Positions 1 to 4,989 of a stretch of 6,893 nt of DNA are shown here, piece after piece; positions within the stretch are counted from its first letter, which is position 1, and every line of letters starts with the position of its first letter. The notes below the pieces were generated by a model. It was not told the DNA's origin. It worked only from the letters and a program-made list of their open reading frames with translations, and did no database searches. A program made the translations under genes and the position numbers. The stretch covers positions 1 through 6,893 of the forward strand of contig JAAYYM010000698.1 of the NCBI GenBank assembly GCA_012515365.1. Reading direction: 5' to 3'. This DNA comes from Clostridia bacterium (GTDB taxonomy: Bacteria > Bacillota_A > Clostridia > Lachnospirales > Lachnospiraceae).

Positions 1-1483
1 AGATACTGTTCGACCATATTTCATATTCCTTAATTTCATCTATGGAATCCAGTTTTTTCGTTAACATTTCTCTGCTCTCATTTGCACCTACCTCAAACTG
101 ATAATCATAATTCAGCGAATTCATATAAGTACTAAGATCAGCTTGTAAAGACAGATTAACAGTAACAATACTGATGAATGCAATTCCTGCAAATGTCAGA
201 AGACTGATATTCAAAATGAATCTCTTCTTTTTGCGAAAAACATTTCTGATGGATAAAGCAATTGGTCTGTTCTTGATGCGTGAAAGTCGCTTCGATCCTT
301 TTATCGTATCCTGAGTGATGCCATGATCATCAAATGCCTGTCTGACAGAAATTCGGCTGCCACGAAGCAATGGCATACTGACAATAACCAGTGGCACAAT
401 CAGAGAAATAAGAAAGAAAAACAGGTTCTCTGATACTGCTACAGCTGTATACTCCGGTATGATATCTGATAGCTTAAGAAAAGCAATTGCAAGATATTTT
501 GAGCAGACATTGACCACTACCATTGCTGTCATAACACATGTCAAAAAGTGAATTCCGAATGCAGTCAGATAAGCTGTATAAATCTGTGATATTTTTGCAC
601 CAACTGATTTCAGTATTCCGATCTGTTTCATCTGCGCATCCATAATCGATGAAATCAGATTTGCCGTAATCATTGTTCCAAATAGCAATGCCACAAATGA
701 AAAGACTTTCAAAATGAACAACGTTGAGTCATATTCTTTGGCATGCATGCTTTCTCCCGGATTTTCCGGAATTCCGATTTCCGTGATCTGCCAGCCACTA
801 CTTCTAAGCTTTCCTGCCACATCCTGTGAGACTTTTTCGATCTGATCCAAACGGTACGGATCTGTTGTTTTATATTCCAGACAGTATCCGTCGATCTGCT
901 CTGGTCTGACCTGCTCAATCGGCACATACAAATACACGCACCCATGAACAATGGCTGGATGTACACTCATATCATTTGCGACTCCACTCAGCTTATAGGT
1001 GGTTTCCCATGAAGCTTCATTTTCTGTAATGATTTGGTCTCCCATAGTCATCCCGGCTACTGAAACTGCCCCGGTTTCAATCACTGCGTTCTGCGCATCC
1101 TCTGAAAACTTTCCTTGTGTAAGTTTAATCTGATTGATTTTCTTTTCTTTCGGAATTCCAAACACATATGCCTGTTTCCAATCATTTTCACCAACCTTAA
1201 CCTGTGTCTTACTCACAGTTTTAATCTCATAGCTTTCGATTCCCTGTGTAGCGTTTAGAATCTCCTCGAGTCCCTTCGTGTCACTTTTCCCAACGATCTC
1301 CATCGTTGCCGATGCGGGATTTCTGCTTTGATATACATCCTTTACCTCTCGGGTAATAATGGTATTGCTAAACAGCATAAGTCCGAAAAAGATCATTCCG
1401 ACAGTCATGGCAGTAAAGGCAAGGACAGTACGTTTTCCATGTAGCCAAATGTCCTTCATTGCTTTTTTAATAAGACGATGCAA
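1..1483 (-). CDS. FtsX-family ABC transporter permease, duplicated type (C-terminus beyond left edge)
   Basis: Membrane permease of an ABC export or extrusion system, partner of the ATPase encoded just upstream. 494 residues are visible and no stop is reached. The visible part shows one transmembrane helix near residues 19-40, a large extracytoplasmic domain at about 45-250, three helices near 255-277, 303-326 and 352-372, then a second FtsX-like unit opening with basic residues and another helix at about 421-443. The conserved cytoplasmic FtsX motif is visible as QIGILKSVGA (287-296). This pattern fits permeases with two FtsX units, normally near 800 residues, so roughly 300 residues are probably missing. 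I chose the TTG start at 1483-1481 because an AGGTGAGG site lies 9 nt upstream. The first in-frame ATG (1459) has no ribosome binding site and would remove the basic N-terminus typical of the family. The gene overlaps the ATPase gene by 17 bp, implying translational coupling. The substrate cannot be told; peptides, lipids or lipoproteins are all possible. Confidence 0.9.
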   Translation of the reverse strand, partial: MHRLIKKAMKDIWLHGKRTVLAFTAMTVGMIFFGLMLFSNTIITREVKDVYQSRNPASATMEIVGKSDTKGLEEILNATQGIESYEIKTVSKTQVKVGENDWKQAYVFGIPKEKKINQIKLTQGKFSEDAQNAVIETGAVSVAGMTMGDQIITENEASWETTYKLSGVANDMSVHPAIVHGCVYLYVPIEQVRPEQIDGYCLEYKTTDPYRLDQIEKVSQDVAGKLRSSGWQITEIGIPENPGESMHAKEYDSTLFILKVFSFVALLFGTMITANLISSIMDAQMKQIGILKSVGAKISQIYTAYLTAFGIHFLTCVMTAMVVVNVCSKYLAIAFLKLSDIIPEYTAVAVSENLFFFLISLIVPLVIVSMPLLRGSRISVRQAFDDHGITQDTIKGSKRLSRIKNRPIALSIRNVFRKKKRFILNISLLTFAGIAFISIVTVNLSLQADLSTYMNSLNYDYQFEVGANESREMLTKKLDSIDEIKEYEIWSNSI

Positions 1484-2231
1484 GCTTCAACACCTCACCT
1501 TCTTCCATGCAATTTCTGTCACTTGTTGAAGCCTTATCTGCTGATATTGCTTTGTCTTCTAGAATTTCGCCGTCCTGAATGACTACATTTCTCGTGACAC
1601 CTTCCTGTAGCTCTCTTTCATGGGTTACCATGATAATTGTCTTTCCACGTTCATTTAAATATCGAAACAGCTCATAAATCATCTGTGCGTTTTTCATGTC
1701 CAGATTTCCTGTCGGCTCGTCTGCAATAATCAACTTCGCATCATTTGCCAGTGCTCTTGCGATTGCCACTCTTTGCTGCTCGCCACCAGACATCATGGAA
1801 GGAAGCTTATCCTTATGTTCCTTAAGTCCTACCATCTCTAATAAATCCTCGGCTCTGGTGTTTCGGTTTTCTTTTGGGATCACATTGACAAGATCCATTA
1901 CCAGCAATATATTTTCCATAATGGACAATGTCGGGATCAACTGAAAGAACTGAAAAATGATTCCGATATTACCTCCTCGAAAACATGCCAATTCCTCCTC
2001 TGTCATTGCACTGATCACCTGATCGTTGACACTGACTCTTCCTGCATCCACACGGTCAATTCCTGTAAGTACATTTAATAGTGTTGACTTCCCACTTCCT
2101 GATTTTCCGGTGATCCATACATACTCACCCTCGTATATCTCCAAAGAAAGATTTTTTAGTACAACACTTTCCTTTTCTCCAAAATGATACACCTTTCTTA
2201 CATCTTCATAAGCTACAATTGTTTTTTTCAT
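1467..2231 (-). CDS. ABC transporter ATP-binding protein, MacB/LolD/SalX type
   Basis: Cytoplasmic ATPase powering the FtsX permease that follows it. The 254-residue protein has the full set of ABC motifs: Walker A GKSGSGKST (42-50), Q-loop glutamine 94 in the family-typical IIFQFFQLIPTLS stretch, signature MSGGEQQRVAIARAL (147-161), Walker B LIIADE (167-172) followed by PTGNLD with the D-loop (173-178), and the switch histidine 204 in MVTHE. The signature has Glu where most family members have Gln, a tolerated variant. The last 30 or so residues extend beyond the usual end of the fold, are polar, and their codons also carry the permease ribosome binding site. The ATG start has AGAAAGGG 8 nt upstream. 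The neighbouring permease and the PTGNLD motif support the 3.A.1.122/134-like exporter group. The substrate is unknown. Regulation is suggested by direct repeats and a dyad just upstream (2242-2296). Confidence 0.96.
   Translation of the reverse strand: MKKTIVAYEDVRKVYHFGEKESVVLKNLSLEIYEGEYVWITGKSGSGKSTLLNVLTGIDRVDAGRVSVNDQVISAMTEEELACFRGGNIGIIFQFFQLIPTLSIMENILLVMDLVNVIPKENRNTRAEDLLEMVGLKEHKDKLPSMMSGGEQQRVAIARALANDAKLIIADEPTGNLDMKNAQMIYELFRYLNERGKTIIMVTHERELQEGVTRNVVIQDGEILEDKAISADKASTSDRNCMEEGEVLKLASSY
1493..1500 (-). promoter_or_regulatory. Ribosome binding site that decides the permease TTG start
   Basis: AGGTGAGG lies inside the last codons of the ATPase gene and ends 9 nt before the TTG at 1483. 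The alternative ATG at 1459 is preceded by an A/T run without any purine-rich GG element. An in-frame TGA at 1489-1487 rules out a start further upstream. Confidence 0.6.
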
Positions 2232-2241
2232 TCATTCAACC

Positions 2242-2278
2242 CTTTCTGATTTGATGATTCTTATCATAAATCAGAAAG
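2242..2278. repeat. 37-bp dyad over the -10 region and ribosome binding site of the ABC exporter operon
   Basis: The plus-strand arms CTTTCTGATTT (2242-2252) and AAATCAGAAAG (2268-2278) are exact reverse complements of 11 bp. Inside them ATGAT (2254-2258) and ATCAT (2263-2267) pair as well, leaving one bulged base (2253) and a 4-nt loop, so 16 bp pair in total. The element covers the proposed -10 box and start point, and it overlaps 6 nt of the AGAAAGGG ribosome binding site. On DNA it could be a repressor or regulator operator. In a transcript reading through from the DUF3795 gene it would fold and partly occlude the binding site. It lacks a following T-tract, so it is not an intrinsic terminator. 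Confidence 0.6.
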
Positions 2279-2296
2279 CTTTGAATTTTCTTTGAA
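2263..2296 (-). promoter_or_regulatory. Candidate activator-dependent promoter with tandem 7-bp repeats
   Basis: Read on the minus strand, TTCAAAG (2296-2290), four A residues, TTCAAAG (2285-2279), ten bases, then TATGAT (2268-2263) as a -10 box. No good -35 is present at the right distance. Two 7-bp direct repeats with a 4-bp gap, ending about 10 bp before the -10, is the geometry known for PhoB/OmpR-family response regulators, where the repeats replace the -35. The predicted start is near 2256, giving a leader of about 25 nt. The repeats begin only 3 bp after the DUF3795 stop codon. The geometry is seen directly; the regulator is inferred and none is encoded in the window. Confidence 0.45.
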
Positions 2297-2298
2297 AC

Positions 2299-2556
2299 TT
2301 ATTTACACCATTTTTTGCACTGCTCGATTCTTTTCCCGTCATCCCCCTGCTCAGGATCATAAGCAAATTGATGAAGCATCGCACATGGAAATGCACTACA
2401 TTGTCCGCAATGTTCATTTCCCTTGTTTTCGCAGCATGTCTTAACCGGGCAGCTCTCTCCCCAGAAAGGTTTATCAATAAAAACGCACCCCTTACAATTC
2501 ATCTGATCCTTATACTCACATTCGCTGCATAAAATTCCACATCTTGATTCAATCAT
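2299..2556 (-). CDS. Small cysteine-rich DUF3795-family protein
   Basis: An 85-residue protein with 13 cysteines (6, 10, 13, 21, 24, 36, 41, 42, 50, 53, 58, 80, 84), mostly in CxxC, CxxxC or CxxCxxxxC spacings. The order CGILCSEC near the N-terminus, then NCKGC, then CGQCSAFPC resembles the DUF3795 family, which is uncharacterised and usually presumed to bind metal (zinc or an iron-sulphur cluster). No signal peptide or membrane segment is seen, so it should be cytoplasmic. The start is firm: GGAGGG sits 6 nt before the ATG. It has its own predicted promoter, with a palindrome between -35 and -10, and lies 67 bp upstream of the ABC exporter ATPase with no terminator between them, so read-through into that operon is possible. 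Function is unknown; metal or redox sensing is a guess from cysteine content. Confidence 0.85.
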   Translation of the reverse strand: MIESRCGILCSECEYKDQMNCKGCVFIDKPFWGESCPVKTCCENKGNEHCGQCSAFPCAMLHQFAYDPEQGDDGKRIEQCKKWCK

Positions 2557-2574
2557 TTGTATCCCTCCGCTACT

Positions 2575-2583
2575 CTATCCTAA
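2575..2583 (-). repeat. Second copy of the TTAGGATAG half-site
   Basis: TTAGGATAG (minus strand) repeats the right part of the palindrome at 2617-2630 exactly, 42 bp further downstream. It lies between the predicted start point (near 2600) and the ribosome binding site of the DUF3795 gene. Two copies around one promoter suggest a shared binding protein, but the second copy lacks the partner arm. Confidence 0.35.
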
Positions 2584-2593
2584 AATTATTCAA

Positions 2594-2608
2594 TTGCGAC
2601 CATCGCAA
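2594..2608. repeat. 15-bp dyad at the predicted start point of the DUF3795 transcript
   Basis: TTGCGA and TCGCAA are exact reverse complements around a 3-bp centre. The dyad touches the proposed -10 (2607-2612) and spans the predicted start near 2600. It could be an operator or a small hairpin at the 5' end of the transcript; it is too short and GC-poor to terminate transcription. Confidence 0.4.
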
Positions 2609-2635
2609 CATACTTACTATCCTAAGATAGCACAA
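2607..2635 (-). promoter_or_regulatory. Predicted promoter of the DUF3795 gene
   Basis: Minus strand: -35 TTGTGC (2635-2630), a 17-bp spacer, -10 TATGTT (2612-2607). Each box matches consensus at 4 of 6 positions and the spacing is optimal. The -35 overlaps the outer arm of the preceding terminator by 4 bp. The spacer holds most of a 14-bp palindrome, an arrangement typical of operator-controlled promoters. Confidence 0.45.
2617..2630. promoter_or_regulatory. Candidate operator: CTATC-N4-GATAG palindrome between -35 and -10
   Basis: The 14-bp sequence CTATCCTAAGATAG (plus strand) has perfect 5-bp arms and a 4-bp centre. It fills most of the spacer of the DUF3795 promoter and one half recurs at 2575-2583. 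Dyads in the spacer are used by MerR-type activators and by many repressors. Which protein would bind cannot be told. Confidence 0.4.
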
Positions 2636-2667
2636 AAAACATGACAACTAGCTGTCATGTTTTTTGT
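2632..2667 (-). terminator. Intrinsic terminator after the hydrolase/lipoprotein operon
   Basis: Arms ACAAAAAACATGACA (2632-2646) and TGTCATGTTTTTTGT (2653-2667) pair perfectly over 15 bp around a 6-nt loop. On the minus strand the hairpin begins 7 nt after the lipoprotein stop codon and its 3' side contains a run of six T. The A-run/T-run symmetry means it could work in both directions, although nothing credible is transcribed toward it from the plus strand. Confidence 0.85.
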
Positions 2668-2674
2668 AATAGTT

Positions 2675-3772
2675 TTAAAAAGGAGCTTCATCATCACTAT
2701 ACCACGTCGGTTCCACCGAATCCTTTGATCGTATAACGTGGTTTGAAACATACTGAAAAGTCCCATTCTGCATAGGTCGGACAACTACCTCATGCGTCAT
2801 GGCGCTCGCCAGATGTTTGTATGGCCAGACAACCTGAACAGTCAGGGTAAGGGTTCCATCCTCATGCTCCGTATAAGAAACAACCTCCGGATATACAGAA
2901 TGTGGTGAATAACCGGCATTATCAAAGCCTCTTGTTTGAATAACATATCCATCGTCTCTATACGCAACCTGCTCACGAAGTGTATTCAAATCAATTTTGA
3001 AATAAGAAGTAATTACCTTCTCAAATTCTTCTGCAGCAACAAGATACTCCTGCTGATCAAACTCCTGTTGATAAGGATTGCTTCTCATATAAACATAGGG
3101 ATAAAGTCTGTTAAACAAATCACTAAAATCCAAAGCATTAAAGTCATTCTCTGTAAAATCTTTAAGAAACATTTCATTTGCAGCATAGCCAATTGGTTGG
3201 ATATAGCTGCGATTCATTGCTCTGCAGGTCTCATCTAATGGCTCAATGCGAAATGCTGAATAGCCAACTGCTCCATCATATCCTGCCGGCTGTTTCTTCT
3301 CAAAGAACAAATATCCATCGGAATAAGTCCACTGATGCGCCGGATAATGATCTTCATCTGTAATCTCAAGCTTATTCTGATCCCACGCAAAAACGGTCCG
3401 TTCCACCTCTACAGCCGACTGTTTTGTTGTCAGATGATAACGAATCAGCCCGTATTCATTTGTAACTGAGTAAAATTCAACCTCTCCTGCCTGACCGTTT
3501 TCTACAAGTGCACAAAATTCTTCAAGGCGCTCTGGGTGAGTCATATTAACCTGATTTTGATTTTCAAGATCAACTGCCGTAAGTCCATTTTCACCAAGCC
3601 TGTTTACGATTTTCTGTATGATATCTAGTTGTCCGATTGTATGAAATTGAGATGCTTCCTCATAAATATCATGATAGAGTTCACCCACATTAAATGACGC
3701 TTGTTTATATCCACATCCTGTATATATAAGCATACTGATAAAGCCAAAAATAAACCATCTTCTGATTTTCAA
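2675..3772 (-). CDS. Putative lipoprotein of unknown function
   Basis: A 365-residue protein that I do not recognise with certainty; it resembles uncharacterised Lachnospiraceae lipoproteins (possibly DUF6070, from memory only). It begins with basic residues (K2, R4, R5), a hydrophobic core (6-17) and Cys20 in YTGC, which reads as a lipoprotein signal with an unusual Tyr at position -3. The mature part is polar and rich in aromatic and acidic residues, with alternating strand-like stretches and no further membrane helix, so it is probably anchored outside the membrane. The start is TTG (3772-3770): GAGGAG, which contains the last codons of the hydrolase gene, lies 5 nt upstream, and no ATG or GTG would preserve the signal sequence. 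It follows the hydrolase gene by 2 bp, so the two are almost certainly translated from one message. A strong terminator follows. The tail ends in acidic residues. Confidence 0.85.
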   Translation of the reverse strand: MKIRRWFIFGFISMLIYTGCGYKQASFNVGELYHDIYEEASQFHTIGQLDIIQKIVNRLGENGLTAVDLENQNQVNMTHPERLEEFCALVENGQAGEVEFYSVTNEYGLIRYHLTTKQSAVEVERTVFAWDQNKLEITDEDHYPAHQWTYSDGYLFFEKKQPAGYDGAVGYSAFRIEPLDETCRAMNRSYIQPIGYAANEMFLKDFTENDFNALDFSDLFNRLYPYVYMRSNPYQQEFDQQEYLVAAEEFEKVITSYFKIDLNTLREQVAYRDDGYVIQTRGFDNAGYSPHSVYPEVVSYTEHEDGTLTLTVQVVWPYKHLASAMTHEVVVRPMQNGTFQYVSNHVIRSKDSVEPTWYSDDEAPF

Positions 3773-3774
3773 GA

Positions 3775-4605
3775 TTACTCCTCTATTCCCTGCACATGAT
3801 TAATAAAGTCTTCTATAAATGAATTCACAAATTCCGGACTATCGATATTAGAATTATGACCGGCGCCTTCTACCCACACCAAACGATATCCTTCCGCCTT
3901 GCTCCATGTTTGATTCAGCTTTTTTGTAACGCCTGCCACATCCTTGGTTCCACAAAATAACAGCACCGGACAATCCGGCTCATAATCGCGATCAAGCTCA
4001 ATTGCCTCTGCTACAGATGCAAAGCCCCGTCCAGCCAACTTACAAAATTCTTTCTTCTCATATTTCATGATTGCTTCTTTATAATTCTGCTTTCCTGCTT
4101 CACTTGTTGCAATGGAAAGACTCCATGAAACTAAAAGTTTCCATGGAATCATACGATACATCCATTCTGTGTGTTTGAGAGAAGCAGTCACCCATGAGGG
4201 AGTATGTTTCTTTCTAATAGAACAGGAATCTATTGATACAAATGCTCTCATAGATTTTGGAAATAATGATGTATACATCTGGATCAGATATCCACCATAG
4301 GATTGTCCAACCATGATTGGCATCTTGATTTCTTCACAGCTGATGACATCCTTAAGCAGATAAGTCACCTCTTCCATTGTGAAATCAAGAGGATATGGAC
4401 GTGACTCACCGTGTGCCGGTGCATCCCATGTCAAACAATTATATTGATTTGAAAAGTATTCGATTTGTGCATCAAACAAATGATGTTCTGCCGTCAGCCC
4501 CGGCAAAAACACCATCCATTCTCGAGTCGGATCATCTCGATCACATGTGATCCAATAATGAATATCTCCTTTGCCTGCATGTAAAATTTTCTCCTCTGTT
4601 TTCAT
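3775..4605 (-). CDS. Alpha/beta-fold hydrolase
   Basis: A 276-residue soluble hydrolase of the AB_hydrolase_1/6 type. Visible landmarks in order: the oxyanion-side loop FLPGLT (33-38), the DAPAHGES strand-turn (61-68) typical of the family, the nucleophile elbow GQSYGG with Ser102 (100-105), a helical cap region at about 130-205, the acid-bearing strand LLFCGTKD with Asp222 as likely acid, and GAGHNSN with His250 as catalytic base. The triad looks complete, so it should be active, but the substrate cannot be deduced (ester, lactone, peptide or lipid). There is no signal peptide, so it is cytoplasmic. The ribosome binding site is weak (AGAAG about 8 nt upstream; AAGG is too close). An in-frame TAA 3 nt before the ATG excludes a longer start. 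Its own 3' end supplies the ribosome binding site of the lipoprotein gene. Confidence 0.93.
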   Translation of the reverse strand: MKTEEKILHAGKGDIHYWITCDRDDPTREWMVFLPGLTAEHHLFDAQIEYFSNQYNCLTWDAPAHGESRPYPLDFTMEEVTYLLKDVISCEEIKMPIMVGQSYGGYLIQMYTSLFPKSMRAFVSIDSCSIRKKHTPSWVTASLKHTEWMYRMIPWKLLVSWSLSIATSEAGKQNYKEAIMKYEKKEFCKLAGRGFASVAEAIELDRDYEPDCPVLLFCGTKDVAGVTKKLNQTWSKAEGYRLVWVEGAGHNSNIDSPEFVNSFIEDFINHVQGIEE

Positions 4606-4685
4606 ACCTTATCTTCTTTCATTGAAGTCTCGTAGTGCGCTCATCTCATAGAACACACTACATATCATTTTGTGATTTTCTTCCA

Positions 4686-4732
4686 TATAGGATGTAGCTT
4701 TTAAATGATATTTTAAGGAATTACATCCTATA
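4686..4732. repeat. Long imperfect hairpin upstream of the hydrolase
   Basis: TATAGGATGTA (4686-4696) and TACATCCTATA (4722-4732) are perfect 11-bp inverted copies. Inside, CTTTTAAA (4698-4705) and TTTTAAGG (4711-4718) pair with one T-T mismatch and one G-T on the plus strand (two mismatches on the minus strand), around a 5-nt loop. The element would sit in the leader of a transcript from the promoter proposed at 4754-4781. It lacks a T-tract outside the arms on the minus strand. Confidence 0.55.
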
Positions 4733-4753
4733 CTATCGGAACCTACTTTCTTG

Positions 4754-4781
4754 AATGTAATCTTGGTCTTTAACAAGTCAA
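4754..4781 (-). promoter_or_regulatory. Candidate promoter for the hydrolase/lipoprotein operon
   Basis: Minus strand: -35 TTGACT (4781-4776, 5 of 6), a 16-bp spacer, -10 TACATT (4759-4754, 4 of 6). It would start near 4747 and give a leader of about 140 nt containing the hairpin at 4686-4732. Spacing is one base short of optimal and the region is AT-rich, so chance matches are likely. Confidence 0.35.
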
Positions 4782-4877
4782 AATAAGCAAAAAGAATCAT
4801 TCAATTACATGACATGACTTTGAAATTGTGCTTATGATATGTAAGTTAAACTTTTTCGTCCCTAAAGGATCAAATTC

Positions 4878-4917
4878 TTACATGCAATCAACCAATTTCT
4901 CACCGCTCTGCATGTAA
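4878..4917. repeat. Inverted repeat TTACATGCA...TGCATGTAA
   Basis: Perfect 9-bp arms at 4878-4886 and 4909-4917 with a 22-bp spacer, so the arm centres are 31 bp apart, about three helical turns. Each arm contains the near-palindrome TGCATG/CATGCA. The spacing suits a pair of protein sites better than a tight RNA hairpin. Related TTACAT words occur elsewhere in the same gap. Confidence 0.45.
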
Positions 4918-4989
4918 TCTCATTTTCCATCTATAAAAGCAGCCCCTTCACAGGAAATCATTTCATAACTTGTCAGTCAAATTTGATTT

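Larger units (their letters stand above)
4606..4989. other. 384-bp stretch without a convincing gene
   Basis: Between the hydrolase start and the CmpB-family stop no frame gives a recognisable protein. A 63-codon minus-strand frame (4800-4609) exists in the same frame as the hydrolase and ends one codon before it, but it has no ribosome binding site, resembles no family I know, and contains a long hairpin. The stretch holds two long-spaced inverted repeats (4686-4732, 4878-4917), several TTACAT/ATGTAA words (4722, 4755, 4806, 4840, 4878, 4912), a tandem ACATG (4807-4816) and a candidate promoter (4754-4781). No clear terminator for the CmpB-family gene was found. It could be a long regulatory leader, a small RNA locus or a decayed gene. 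Confidence 0.5.

Noticed and set aside
709..966. 85-codon minus-strand frame inside the permease gene
   Set aside because: It overlaps the permease in another frame and its product is basic, cysteine/serine-rich nonsense without family features.
1696..1944. 82-codon plus-strand frame antisense to the ABC ATPase
   Set aside because: It is the reverse strand of the conserved signature and Walker B region, a common artefact.
2242..2278. Intrinsic terminator between the DUF3795 gene and the ABC operon
   Set aside because: The hairpin is AT-rich and is followed on the minus strand by GGTTGAATG rather than a T-run.
2271..2477. 68-codon minus-strand frame overlapping the DUF3795 gene
   Set aside because: It is a frame-shifted shadow; the DUF3795 frame has a strong ribosome binding site and conserved cysteine spacing.
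2936..3238. 100-codon plus-strand frame antisense to the lipoprotein
   Set aside because: No ribosome binding site, no family resemblance, and it lies wholly within a well-supported gene.
4609..4800. 63-codon minus-strand open frame directly before the hydrolase
   Set aside because: It lacks a ribosome binding site, matches no family I recognise, lies in the hydrolase frame separated by TAA plus one codon, and contains a long inverted repeat. Kept only as part of the gap description.
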